Shown here: positions 35,011 to 43,807 of the stretch, piece by piece
Position numbering within the stretch: the stretch's first letter is position 1
Layout: each line of letters starts with the position of its first letter
Assembly: GCF_003605645.1 (NCBI RefSeq)
Contig: NZ_QVMU01000033.1
Coordinates: 1 to 50,150, forward strand
DNA length: 50,150 nucleotides
DNA from: Vibrio sinensis
GTDB taxonomy: Bacteria > Pseudomonadota > Gammaproteobacteria > Enterobacterales > Vibrionaceae
Reading direction: 5' to 3'
Made by a program: the position numbers and the translations under genes
Notes under the pieces: model-generated
Databases searched by the model: none
Seen by the model: the letters and a program-made list of their open reading frames with translations, nothing else
What the model was told of the DNA's origin: nothing

Positions 35011-37146
35011 TTAGTCTTTCAATACTTTTACAGTGTAGCTACCATCTTTCTGTTGGTACAAACCGTGAATGTCAGTTTCAAAGCCTGGGTAATGAGCACC
35101 GATTTCACACAGCATTTCTAGGAACTCTAGAACTGGGCGAGATTCATCAGTCACCATTTCACCAGGAAGAACTAGAGGCACACCCGGTGGGTAAGGAAGA
35201 ATCATATTCGCACTAACACGACCAACCATTTCCGCTAACTTCACTTCTTCAATATTGCCACGAAGCTCTTCTTGCCAAGCAGCGTGTGGAGTTACTTTCA
35301 TTTCAGGAAGTACATCAAACGCTTTGTACATCAACTCAGGTAGGTTGTATTTTTTAGTTAGCTTATGAATAGCTTGAGCTAAATCTTGTACACGCATACC
35401 TTCGTAGAAGCTTGGATCTTCGTTATATAGTGATGGTAGGAAAGTCTTCACTGTTAAGTTCAGATCGTAACCACGTTTAAACTCAGTCAAACCACGTAGC
35501 AATTGCATTGCTTTTGATTTATCGATACCGATTGAGAATAGGAACAACAAGTTGTAAGGACCTGTTTTCTCAACAACAATACCTTTTTCATCAAGGAACT
35601 TAGCAACTAGAGATGCTGGAATACCAGACTCTTCAAGTTCGCCATCTTTGTTCATCCCAGGAGTCAACAACGTTACTTTAATTGGGTCAAGATACATGTG
35701 ATTGTCATCCATGTTCTTGAAGCCATGCCAAGTTTCGTTTGGATCAAGTTTCCAGCACTCTGTAGTATCGATGTTTTCAGGTTGCCATACATCAAAGAAC
35801 CAGCTGTCACTTTCAGCCTCTAGACGTTTGATCTCTTTACGGAAACGGATTGCACGATCAATAGAATCTTGCATCAATTTCTTACCAGTATTACCACGCA
35901 TCATTGCAGCAGCGGTTTCAGTTGAAGCCACAATACCGTATTGAGGAGAAGTCGATGTATGCATCATAAATGCTTCATTGAACGACTCTTTATCAAAATC
36001 ACCTTTCACGTGAATCATTGATGCTTGAGAGAACGCAGCAAGCAATTTGTGAGTAGATTGTGTTTCATAGAACACTTTACCTGGCATAGCTTCACCACTC
36101 ATACCACATTTACCATCGTAAATTTGGTTGAAGTTAGTGTAAGGAACCCAAGCACTATCAAAGTGAATGTGTTTACAATCTAAAGACTCTTTAATGAACT
36201 GTGTATTGTACAACAAGCCATCATAAGTCGAGTTAGTTACAACAGCATAACGAGGAGCCGTTGCACCAGGGGTATTCGCCACTTTTTCAGCAATCACTTC
36301 ACGGCTAAATTCACTTTGTGGAATACCACCAAGAATACCGTAAGCGTTACGTGTTGGACGGAAGTAGATTGGTGTTACATCACTCATCATCATTAGGTGA
36401 GTAAGCGATTTATGACAGTTACGGTCAATTAATACTGTGCTACCTGCTGGTGCTGAGTACATACCCACGATTTTATTCGAAGTTGATGTGCCGTTAGTCA
36501 CGATGTAAGAGCTGTCAGCATTGAATGTACGAGCAATATACTCTTCAGCATCTTTGTGAGGACCAGAATGGTCTAACAAAGAACCTAGTTCAGGCATTGA
36601 GATTGATACGTCCGCTTTAAATGTATTTGGACCGTAAAAATCGTAGAAAATGCTACCTGCTGGGCTTTTTTGGAAAGCAGTACCACCCATATGGCCAGGA
36701 GTACAGAAAGTATATTTACCCTCTTCAACGTACTTAAATAACGCTTTAGTGAATGGAGGCATGATGGCATCTTTATATGCCTCAGTCGCTTGATTAATTT
36801 TAATCGCGATATCATCGGCCATACCTAAAGCGTACTCAAAGAAGCTTACGTTTAAACGAAGGTCGGTGAGTGAAATATCCAGTGTTGATTGCTCGTTAGC
36901 AAAAGCATGCACAGGAAGTTTCTCATTAATTGTGCTGATACGTTCACAAAGCTCTAAAGAGTATTTGTCCCAGTCAAACAACACACCACAGATACGTGGG
37001 TTCATTTCAATCATTTTGATCAGGTCTTTATCATCGACCGGATAAACAACTTGGTAACCTGCTTTTTCTAATGCAGCGTGAAGTTGACGTACTGGCTCTT
37101 CTTTAAAGAACACACCCATGTGGTTCAAGATAGCGAAAATATTCAT
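35011..37146 (-). CDS. cadA: Inducible lysine decarboxylase
   Basis: CadA converts lysine to cadaverine and CO2, consuming a proton. It is a cytosolic PLP enzyme that forms decamers. The product has 711 residues (E. coli CadA 715). It carries the wing domain (about 1-130), the PLP region with THKLLAAFSQAS and its Schiff-base lysine (about K367), HFDSAWVPYTNF and TESRPVLEFLEMLCEIG. The ATG at 37144-37146 (MNIFAILNHMG) is right, because it aligns with E. coli CadA and GGAG lies eight bases upstream. That GGAG is inside a perfect palindrome (see 37147). Ornithine decarboxylase SpeC-type is the alternative family, but identity and cadB next door favour CadA. Confidence 0.96.
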   Translation of the reverse strand: MNIFAILNHMGVFFKEEPVRQLHAALEKAGYQVVYPVDDKDLIKMIEMNPRICGVLFDWDKYSLELCERISTINEKLPVHAFANEQSTLDISLTDLRLNVSFFEYALGMADDIAIKINQATEAYKDAIMPPFTKALFKYVEEGKYTFCTPGHMGGTAFQKSPAGSIFYDFYGPNTFKADVSISMPELGSLLDHSGPHKDAEEYIARTFNADSSYIVTNGTSTSNKIVGMYSAPAGSTVLIDRNCHKSLTHLMMMSDVTPIYFRPTRNAYGILGGIPQSEFSREVIAEKVANTPGATAPRYAVVTNSTYDGLLYNTQFIKESLDCKHIHFDSAWVPYTNFNQIYDGKCGMSGEAMPGKVFYETQSTHKLLAAFSQASMIHVKGDFDKESFNEAFMMHTSTSPQYGIVASTETAAAMMRGNTGKKLMQDSIDRAIRFRKEIKRLEAESDSWFFDVWQPENIDTTECWKLDPNETWHGFKNMDDNHMYLDPIKVTLLTPGMNKDGELEESGIPASLVAKFLDEKGIVVEKTGPYNLLFLFSIGIDKSKAMQLLRGLTEFKRGYDLNLTVKTFLPSLYNEDPSFYEGMRVQDLAQAIHKLTKKYNLPELMYKAFDVLPEMKVTPHAAWQEELRGNIEEVKLAEMVGRVSANMILPYPPGVPLVLPGEMVTDESRPVLEFLEMLCEIGAHYPGFETDIHGLYQQKDGSYTVKVLKD

Positions 37147-37160
37147 TTGGAGATCTCCAA
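37147..37160 (-). promoter_or_regulatory. cadA: Palindromic ribosome-binding site of cadA
   Basis: The 14-nt sequence TTGGAGATCTCCAA is a perfect palindrome that directly abuts the cadA ATG and contains its GGAG. As RNA it could pair with itself only weakly (about 5 bp with a small loop) or between two molecules. It may lower or tune cadA translation, but this is inference. Confidence 0.5.
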
Positions 37161-37170
37161 GGTGAATGAA

Positions 37171-37247
37171 GGCGCTCTCTGTCATTTACAAACAGTGAGT
37201 AAGGTGAGCGCCAAAGAAATTTTAAAGAGCTGGCGGCTAGCGCCAGC
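37171..37247 (-). promoter_or_regulatory. cadB-cadA intergenic hairpins
   Basis: Two inverted repeats lie between cadB and cadA. One is GGCGCTC/GAGCGCC (37171-37177 with 37206-37212), with an alternative CTCTCTGT/ACAGTGAG pairing inside. The other is GCTGGCG/CGCCAGC (37229-37235 with 37241-37247, loop GCTAG), just after the cadB stop. The latter is followed on the minus strand by TCTTTAAAATTTC. They could partially terminate or protect the cadB mRNA and adjust the cadB:cadA ratio. Confidence 0.45.
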
Positions 37248-37254
37248 ATTAGGA

Positions 37255-38598
37255 TTAGTTGCTTGCTTGTGCAGGCATATCGTTCGAATGCTGCTCAACG
37301 TATTGAGCTAAACCTTCTTTTTTGCTGTAGAACATCAAGATAACGAGAGATACGATGAAGGTTGCTGTTAGTGTTGAACCCTCTGCACCCGCTAGAGCGA
37401 TAAAGCAGAATAGACATGCAATACCAGAGAAGAACATCACAAAGCCGCTGCGTGTTGTCATACCTTCAAATCGAATCAAGTTAATGCTTGAGTAGAAGTA
37501 AGGCAGCATAGTTAGCAACACTGCGTCAGTAGTTAGTTGGTTAAATAGATCAGAAGCATGTGCTGTTTTTGAACTAAAGAACATCAACACAACCATTAGC
37601 GCGGTCATTTTAATTGACGCAAGGATTAAACCTTTTTTAGGCACGCCATTTTTATCTGTTTCGCCGTAGACTTTAGGGAAGTTGCCATCGCTTGCTGCAC
37701 GTTTACCAGCTTCACCAACTAGCATCATCCAAGAACCTAGTGATGTGAAACATGCTAATGCTGTGAACGCTGACACGAAAGGTGCTGACCAGCTACCGAA
37801 TAGCTCTGTTGTTGCTAGCGCAAATGGTGCACCTGATGCTGCTACTTCAGAAGCTGGGAACATGCCACTAATCATCTGAGTAGAAAGGATATAAATGACA
37901 CCTGCGATACCGGTACCTAGCATAGTTGCTAGAGGTACAGTACGTTTTGGATTTTCAACCATACCGGTTGATACCGCTGCTGATTCCACACCAACAAACG
38001 ACCATAGACAGATAAGTACTGCTGTAATCACTGCGTGGCTATCTGTACCCGCTGATACATTCCAGTTTTGGCTGTATATAGCAGGTTCGAAGTGAGTCCA
38101 ACCAAATAAGGCTGTACCAACAACAGGGATAAGAATAAGCACAAGGCCAAGCGTACATAATCGGCTTACCCAACTACCACCAAGTAGGTTAACAAGAGTG
38201 AAGATCCACACTGATGCGATAGTGGCAATACCTGCAGGAATTGGGTTATTGAGCACAGGGAAGAATACTGAAAGGTAAGAAACACCTGTGATGGCAATAG
38301 CTAGGTTACCGATCCAGTTCGCATGGTAGTAAAGAACGCCCGTTTGGAAACCAAATACAGGGGCAACTTCGCCAGCATAAGCGATTGGACCACCTTCTTG
38401 AGGGTTTTTGGTTGCCAGACGAGCGTAAACGAACGCCAGACTCAGTGCACCGACCAAACAGATCAGCCAACTGAAAATTGAAACAGAGCCCACAGAGGCT
38501 AAGCTAGAAGGTAATAGTGCGATACCACTACCCATCATGTTACCAGCCACGACACCCGTACAGGCAATCAGACCGATTTTTTTTGTATTCGATGACAT
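37255..38598 (-). CDS. cadB: Lysine/cadaverine antiporter CadB
   Basis: CadB is an inner-membrane APC-superfamily antiporter that imports lysine and exports cadaverine, supporting acid resistance with CadA. At 447 residues (E. coli 444) it has 12 hydrophobic segments. The N-terminal motif VVAGNMMGSGIALLPSSLASVGS, a GIAGVIYILSTQMISGMFP segment and YYHANWIGNLAIAITGVSYL are as in CadB. GGAG lies five bases before the ATG. It is transcribed towards cadA, so the order is cadB-cadA as in E. coli. Its activator CadC is upstream on the same strand, about 1 kb away. Confidence 0.96.
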   Translation of the reverse strand: MSSNTKKIGLIACTGVVAGNMMGSGIALLPSSLASVGSVSIFSWLICLVGALSLAFVYARLATKNPQEGGPIAYAGEVAPVFGFQTGVLYYHANWIGNLAIAITGVSYLSVFFPVLNNPIPAGIATIASVWIFTLVNLLGGSWVSRLCTLGLVLILIPVVGTALFGWTHFEPAIYSQNWNVSAGTDSHAVITAVLICLWSFVGVESAAVSTGMVENPKRTVPLATMLGTGIAGVIYILSTQMISGMFPASEVAASGAPFALATTELFGSWSAPFVSAFTALACFTSLGSWMMLVGEAGKRAASDGNFPKVYGETDKNGVPKKGLILASIKMTALMVVLMFFSSKTAHASDLFNQLTTDAVLLTMLPYFYSSINLIRFEGMTTRSGFVMFFSGIACLFCFIALAGAEGSTLTATFIVSLVILMFYSKKEGLAQYVEQHSNDMPAQASN

Positions 38599-39115
38599 AA
38601 CATCTCCAAATCTATTCTACTCGAACCTTAATGATTCAAACTGAACTTATTAGCGAGATGCTAAAGGCGAATACCTAGTGCCCTCGCTAAACTTCGAGGT
38701 GAAGACTACGCCCAAAATCTTGGAAAAAAATAAACTTGGTCTTATCAATAAAATAATTACCTGTTCGATATAAACCTGAGATAAACCCTTTCAAATTAAA
38801 AATATAAAACAAATAAAAACAGCAATTTACAGAAAAAACATAAAGCGCAAAATTACAAAACCTAAAAATATAAACACAACTATTTTTCTGATAAACCTAT
38901 TCAAAACAATCAGTGGTAACTTCAACAGAGATTGATACCTTGATGTGTTGTGTTTCGTATAAACATTCTCCAGTTTTGCAATCAAAGCTAGCAAGATAAT
39001 GACCGATACCATAACTAATCATCTGATTTTAAACACTCGATGCTAAATACCCATCCTATTATTGATATGTAAAGGAGAATGCATAACAACATCCTCTATT
39101 ATTGGTAGAAAAACT

Positions 39116-39277
39116 ATGATTAACAAAACACTGGAGTCATTTTTAGTGCTTACCAGAAAGTTAACCTAGACACCGATAATCATTAAAAATGGGAAATTAG
39201 CTCAAAATAACGATCTAATTCAAAACAATGAAGCCAACTTTATACGCGAACAACTTGAAAGCATCGAAGAACAATAA
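39116..39277 (+). pseudogene. Small ORF interrupted by a single in-frame amber codon
   Basis: From ATG 39116 (MINKTLESFLVLTRKLT) the frame meets TAG at 39167-39169. It then continues open in the same frame for 35 codons (TPIIIKNGKLAQNNDLIQ, then EANFIREQLESIEEQ) to TAA at 39275. A CAG to TAG change would explain it and give a 53-residue protein. The composition is protein-like. I do not recognise it, and its ribosome-binding site is weak. It is most likely a pseudogene, but an internal start or suppression is not excluded. Confidence 0.45.
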
Positions 39278-39511
39278 GTGAATATACGTAGATGTGCGAT
39301 TTGATTGGGTAAGAGAACAAAAGCACTTCTACTGTACCGACATATGAAAGGGAATATCTAGATCAAAGAGTGAAACGAACATGTATATATCAACCCTATA
39401 AGGTTTCCCCCTTCTCCATATTGAATGAAAGTGTGCATAATCGACATTCAGCCACAGCGGGTTGGCGTTAGACATAAATGCTTTGCTTACATTTGGCTCT
39501 CATAAAGCACA

Positions 39512-39541
39512 CATAAAAAAACCCTTACCGAAGTAAGGGCC
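39512..39541 (-). terminator. Terminator after cadC
   Basis: On the minus strand a perfect 7-bp stem with a TTCG tetraloop (39522-39528 with 39533-39539) is followed by seven T. It is about 80 nt after the cadC stop. Confidence 0.87.
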
Positions 39542-39618
39542 TCTATAACTGTTCTATTACGCTACATTCTAGTTAGTGATTGGTTCGTATCGCTATTTGC
39601 ACTACCAAATAGTAAGAA

Positions 39619-41181
39619 TCAAAGCATACGTACCACAGACGGATGAACGGAGCGGTACATCGAATAATCAATCGCTTTCATGTTGCTTGGAAAGACTAAG
39701 TTTTCACACAACAAATAAGTCTCAACCGATGTATCAATATAAAAAGCTTCGCTATAAGCTTCACTTGCAGCATCAAGATTACCATTCAATTCAGCATGTT
39801 TTCCTTTGATAACATACGACATAACCGAATGACGCAATGCAAACGCTTCATTAAGATGATGCTGAGCAGACTTAAGGTCACCTTGGATCGTTTCATGCAA
39901 AGCTAAGGCTTCATAAATCCGAGGCTGAATCGGGCCACTCATAGTGACGATCTGGTTTTCTAACCCATCACTAAGGTCTTGAACTCGACTCCTCGCCAGT
40001 TCGATGTCTGAATCCAAGGCTTTTTGTACGTGATAAGCGATCAATAACTCAGACTGAACATACGTATTCTCAGCCTCAATCTGTAATATTTCTTCGAGTA
40101 AATCGATGCCGTGCTTAAACTGCTTCACATCAGAAACATTCAAGTAGTGATTAGCCTGAATAAATAGCTCTAATGCTTTAGGATCAATTGGCATACCCAC
40201 ATTCAAAGCCAGTGCTTTTTGTTTTGCATCCGGCACATTCAGAACGCGCATCAAATCAAACGATGCTTGGTATAAGACAGAACTAAGATGCTGACTGGTT
40301 AAAGAGTATTGACGACTAAACAGCACTTTCTCAGAAGCATTATTTCGATACTCTACTTCTAAGAAACTATTGCCACCATTGTCTTTGACACGAACAATCA
40401 CCGATTTTCCAGGAACAATGCCTGAAGTAAACGCCGCTTTTTGCAGTAAGACTCGATAATCAGTCACTTGAGCAATGTCCGACATGAGTTTTTGAGTAAA
40501 GCCATCAGCTAATTCAAAACTCAGCGCATCACTAAAATCATCTTGATACTTAAATTCAATCAAGTGAGTGTCGATAGCACGAGTGATACGAACTTCTGAT
40601 TGTTTGAACGTGAATACGCCCATAACAATAACCAATGCACTAATCCATAAGACATTAAGTGCATTAAGCCGGCGATAATTCAGTTTATTAGTTTTGACTT
40701 TTTCTTTCTTTGACTTCGACATCTGACATACAGCACGGGTCAAAGGGCCGGCTGGAAATGCGATATCTTGAGGAGGTGGCGCACTCTCTGGAGGAGAGGT
40801 TTCATGCTCTGCATGATAAGTGGTTTCACTTTTTTTTCCGTAAGGAAACTGCGTGGCATCTAGCGTGATGACGTCTGCCACCAGCTTATAGCCCCGTTTC
40901 GGTACAGTCACCACATAACAAATGCTGTCTTCACGACCATCTTTCAGCAGTTTACGAAGTTCAAAAATAGACTGTGTCACCACCTGATCGGTCACGATAG
41001 CACCGTCCCAAACGTACTGAATCAGTTCGTCGCGGCAAAAGACTTCCCCTGCATGTTCAGCCAGAAAATGCAGTAAATTGATTAATCGTGGTTCAACCGA
41101 GACTTCCCTATCTTGGCGATACAGCTTATTTTCATCAACGCTCAAAATCCAATCGTTGATCTGAAAATAGATTCCAACCAT
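39619..41181 (-). CDS. cadC: Membrane-integrated transcriptional activator CadC
   Basis: CadC is a one-component ToxR-like regulator that activates cadBA at low pH with lysine. Its 520 residues have a cytoplasmic winged-helix domain (about 1-105; ELRKLLKDG and VPKRGYKLVADV), a Pro/Ser-rich linker (about 110-170), and one membrane segment (about 174-192). The periplasmic sensor domain (about 193-520) has TPR-like helices. It has only one periplasmic cysteine (C492). The two cysteines that form the pH-linked disulfide in E. coli CadC (C208, C272) are absent. It is transcribed towards cadB. Another ToxR-like protein is an alternative, but position beside cadBA supports CadC. Confidence 0.9.
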   Translation of the reverse strand: MVGIYFQINDWILSVDENKLYRQDREVSVEPRLINLLHFLAEHAGEVFCRDELIQYVWDGAIVTDQVVTQSIFELRKLLKDGREDSICYVVTVPKRGYKLVADVITLDATQFPYGKKSETTYHAEHETSPPESAPPPQDIAFPAGPLTRAVCQMSKSKKEKVKTNKLNYRRLNALNVLWISALVIVMGVFTFKQSEVRITRAIDTHLIEFKYQDDFSDALSFELADGFTQKLMSDIAQVTDYRVLLQKAAFTSGIVPGKSVIVRVKDNGGNSFLEVEYRNNASEKVLFSRQYSLTSQHLSSVLYQASFDLMRVLNVPDAKQKALALNVGMPIDPKALELFIQANHYLNVSDVKQFKHGIDLLEEILQIEAENTYVQSELLIAYHVQKALDSDIELARSRVQDLSDGLENQIVTMSGPIQPRIYEALALHETIQGDLKSAQHHLNEAFALRHSVMSYVIKGKHAELNGNLDAASEAYSEAFYIDTSVETYLLCENLVFPSNMKAIDYSMYRSVHPSVVRML

Positions 41182-41341
41182 AAAATGAGGCTCTCATTAT
41201 CATAGGCGCCAGTGCCTTATGTGGGTGCCCCCACTATGCGACGGCCACTGAATTATAGGGACATTTGTATAACTTGCCTAATAAAGCGCCTAGCTAAAAA
41301 TGAAAACTAAGGTTAATCGCTTAACATAACCCCAGCACGCA

Positions 41342-41740
41342 CTACTCTAAAGCTGCGAGAATCGAGCAATGACTTGCATCATCATTATCATGCCCACAAC
41401 ACGCGTCATTGATTTTCTTTAATGCACCACGAATTCGCGTCAGATCGGCAATTTTCTCATCAATCACCACCAGCTTCGCTGAAGTAATCGCTTTCACCTC
41501 TGCGCAACTATGCTCTGTCGCCTCTAATTTAATTTCGAGTAATTCGCGGATCTCTTCCAAACTTAAACCTAAATCTTTTGCCTTAAGTATAAAAGTGACC
41601 TGCTTTTGATTATTTTCATTGTAGAGTCGATAGCCCGACTCGCTCCGACCCGCTGGTTTAATCAAAGTATTCTTTTCATAAAACCTTAACGTATCAGCGG
41701 TAACACCACAGCGTTTTGCTAGTTCACCTATCTGAAACAT
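41342..41740 (-). CDS. zntR: MerR-family zinc-responsive regulator, ZntR-like
   Basis: This 132-residue regulator has an N-terminal winged helix (IGELAKRCGVTADTLRFYEK), a dimerisation helix (about 80-112), and a metal-binding loop with C114, C115 and C125 plus C79. These match the ZntR zinc ligands (E. coli C79, C114, C115, C124), with one extra residue in the loop. ZntR activates a P-type zinc exporter gene such as zntA by untwisting its promoter. That gene is not in this window. CadR/PbrR-like cadmium or lead sensors are alternatives that the cysteine pattern makes less likely. It is divergent from purH. Confidence 0.85.
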   Translation of the reverse strand: MFQIGELAKRCGVTADTLRFYEKNTLIKPAGRSESGYRLYNENNQKQVTFILKAKDLGLSLEEIRELLEIKLEATEHSCAEVKAITSAKLVVIDEKIADLTRIRGALKKINDACCGHDNDDASHCSILAALE

Positions 41741-41810
41741 AACTTTCCTTATTAACTATATTGTTACCTTTTTACGCCAAAAATAGGGGTATTGGCAATT
41801 TTTTCTGCGA

Positions 41811-41826
41811 TGCCAAACGATTGCGC
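41811..41826 (+). promoter_or_regulatory. PurR-like box upstream of purH
   Basis: TGCCAAACGATTGCGC matches the PurR operator ACGCAAACGTTTGCGT at 11 of 16 positions, including the central CAAACG core. It lies just upstream of a TAGAAT -10 (41850-41855), so repression by PurR-hypoxanthine is expected, as for E. coli purHD. Confidence 0.65.
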
Positions 41827-42012
41827 GAGCTTTTATGTAATAAATTGGTTAGAATACGCGCCATCGAATTCGACGTCTTTGTATTGCTCTGAGTGGCAAA
41901 GGTCTTTACCAAAACTGGACAGTATTTTATCTCTTTTCACTTAAAGCTGATAAGTCTCCATTCATTTTTGGCAAATATCTTTTAACTCCGTGAATTTGAG
42001 GAAGATGGAAGC

Positions 42013-43605
42013 ATGAACGACGTTCGTCCTATTCGCCGCGCTCTGATCAGCGTATCTGACAAAACTGGAATTGTTGAGTTTGCAAGCGCACTCGCAGAGC
42101 GTGGTGTCGATATTTTATCAACTGGTGGCACCGCTCGATTATTAGCTGAACAAGGAATCTCAGTAACTGAAGTATCAGATTACACTGGCTTTCCTGAAAT
42201 GATGGATGGCCGAGTGAAGACTCTACATCCAAAAGTTCACGGTGGTGTACTTGGTCGTCGTGGCCAAGATGATGACATCATGGCAAAACACGGTATCAAT
42301 CCTATCGATATGGTCGTAGTTAACCTGTACCCATTTGCAGAAACCGTTGCCAAAGATGGTTGTACTCTCGCTGATGCTGTTGAGAACATTGATATCGGTG
42401 GACCAACAATGGTTCGTTCTGCTGCCAAGAACCACAAAGATGTGGCTATCGTAGTTAAAGCTGGTGACTACAACCGTGTGATCACGGAAATGGATGCCAA
42501 TGAGAAGTCTCTAACCCTAGAAACTCGTTTTGACCTCGCCATTGCTGCCTTCGAGCACACTGCCGCATACGATGGCATGATCGCTAACTACTTCGGCACC
42601 ATGGTTCCATCCTATGGAGAGAACAAAGAAGGTGATGACGAGAGTAAATTCCCTCGTACATTCAGCCAGCAATTCGAGAAGAAACAAGACATGCGTTACG
42701 GTGAGAACAGTCATCAAGCTGCAGCATTCTATGTTGAAGCGACGCCGGAAGAAGCCTCTGTTTCTACAGCTCGTCAAATTCAAGGTAAAGCCCTGTCTTA
42801 CAACAATATTGCTGATACTGACGCCGCTCTTGAGTGTGTAAAAGAATTTAACGAACCAGCTTGTGTGATTGTCAAACACGCAAACCCATGTGGCGTAGCA
42901 CTAGGTGAAGACATCCTAGAAGCCTACAACCGTGCTTATCAAACCGATCCTACTTCTGCTTTTGGCGGCATCATCGCGTTTAACCGCGAATTAGATGCAG
43001 CAACCGCAACGGCGATTACTGAACGTCAGTTCGTTGAAGTCATCATTGCACCATCCGTCTCTAAAGAAGCCATCAACATTGTCGCTGCAAAGAAAAATCT
43101 TCGTCTACTTGAATGCGGTGAATGGTCAAGAAAGACGACAGGCTTTGATGTTAAACGCGTGAACGGTGGTTTACTCGTTCAGGATCGAGACCAAGGTATG
43201 GTTTCTGAGAGCGATCTTAAAGTTGTCTCTAAACGTCAGCCAACAGAAGAAGAACTCAAAGACGCGTTATTCTGCTGGAAAGTCGCTAAGTATGTAAAAT
43301 CAAATGCCATTGTGTATTCAAAAGGCGATATGACAATTGGTGTGGGCGCAGGCCAAATGAGTCGTGTTTACTCAGCAAAAATTGCAGGGATTAAAGCCGC
43401 AGATGAAGGGCTACAAGTTGAGGGCTGCGTAATGGCATCCGATGCTTTCTTCCCATTCCGTGATGGCATTGATGCTGCAGCAGAAGCGGGAATCAAATGT
43501 GTTATCCAACCAGGTGGGTCTATGCGTGATGATGAAGTCATTGCCGCAGCTGACGAGCATGGTATGGCGATGATCTTTACTGGCATGCGTCACTTCCGCC
43601 ACTAA
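42013..43605 (+). CDS. purH: Bifunctional AICAR transformylase/IMP cyclohydrolase
   Basis: PurH does the last two steps of IMP synthesis. Its C-terminal part formylates AICAR with 10-formyl-THF, and its N-terminal part cyclises FAICAR. At 530 residues it has the IMPCH domain (about 1-195; ALISVSDKTGIVEFA, LSTGGTARLL, TLHPKVHGG) and the AICARFT domain (about 200-530; MRYGENSHQAAAFY, CVIVKHANPCGVALG with the catalytic lysine-histidine, SDAFFPFRDGID). A PurR-like box lies upstream, and purD follows after 202 nt. Confidence 0.98.
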   Translation: MNDVRPIRRALISVSDKTGIVEFASALAERGVDILSTGGTARLLAEQGISVTEVSDYTGFPEMMDGRVKTLHPKVHGGVLGRRGQDDDIMAKHGINPIDMVVVNLYPFAETVAKDGCTLADAVENIDIGGPTMVRSAAKNHKDVAIVVKAGDYNRVITEMDANEKSLTLETRFDLAIAAFEHTAAYDGMIANYFGTMVPSYGENKEGDDESKFPRTFSQQFEKKQDMRYGENSHQAAAFYVEATPEEASVSTARQIQGKALSYNNIADTDAALECVKEFNEPACVIVKHANPCGVALGEDILEAYNRAYQTDPTSAFGGIIAFNRELDAATATAITERQFVEVIIAPSVSKEAINIVAAKKNLRLLECGEWSRKTTGFDVKRVNGGLLVQDRDQGMVSESDLKVVSKRQPTEEELKDALFCWKVAKYVKSNAIVYSKGDMTIGVGAGQMSRVYSAKIAGIKAADEGLQVEGCVMASDAFFPFRDGIDAAAEAGIKCVIQPGGSMRDDEVIAAADEHGMAMIFTGMRHFRH

Positions 43606-43619
43606 TTCCATTCTTCGTA

Positions 43620-43790
43620 TTGAGCGCTGTGGCTGCGTTAACGCCACTCGTTCAATACTTTGAGGAAATAGTATTTTTAGATATTTGAAATACATAGAGC
43701 AAGTCAGTGGCTTTAAGTTCAAGGAAAAAGCGCGGAGTTTATAACTATAAATGAGCACTTTTGACGCAGAAATTAATACACTGACGACGC
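43620..43790. repeat. Possible dispersed palindromic repeat between purH and purD
   Basis: The 202-nt gap contains an element of about 165 nt. It begins with an imperfect stem (GTATTGAGCG near 43618 with CGTTCAATAC near 43651; inner TGGC/GCCA) and continues through AT-rich sequence with a CGCGGAG block to a closing AATTAATAC near 43782. It resembles Vibrio intergenic repeats I recall seeing in many genomes, but I cannot search. Only one copy is in the window. Confidence 0.35.
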
Positions 43791-43807
43791 TATAAGGATT
43801 TTAAGAC

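Larger units (their letters stand above)
38599..39618. other. cadC-cadB intergenic region, AT-rich
   Basis: This 1-kb region holds the cadB leader with a perfect 8-bp inverted repeat TTAGCGAG/CTCGCTAA (38650-38657 with 38683-38690) and a very AT-rich tract (about 38740-39000, up to 80% A/T by eye). It also holds the broken small ORF at 39116-39277 and the cadC terminator at 39515-39540. AT-rich DNA upstream of cadB fits H-NS silencing and CadC binding, known for the E. coli promoter. No intact gene other than the broken frame is visible. Confidence 0.6.

Noticed and set aside
38827..39012. Minus-strand 61-codon ORF in the cadC-cadB gap
   Set aside because: It is hydrophobic and AT-rich with no start signal, in sequence where chance ORFs are common; kept only as part of the intergenic description.
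41741..42012. Purine riboswitch upstream of purH
   Set aside because: No three-way junction or conserved loop sequence is visible; a PurR-like box explains regulation better.
42004..42015. Three-codon frame ATG GAA GCA TGA overlapping the purH start
   Set aside because: It could look like a leader peptide, but its AGGA is only two bases before the ATG, and the same AGGAAG fits the purH start.
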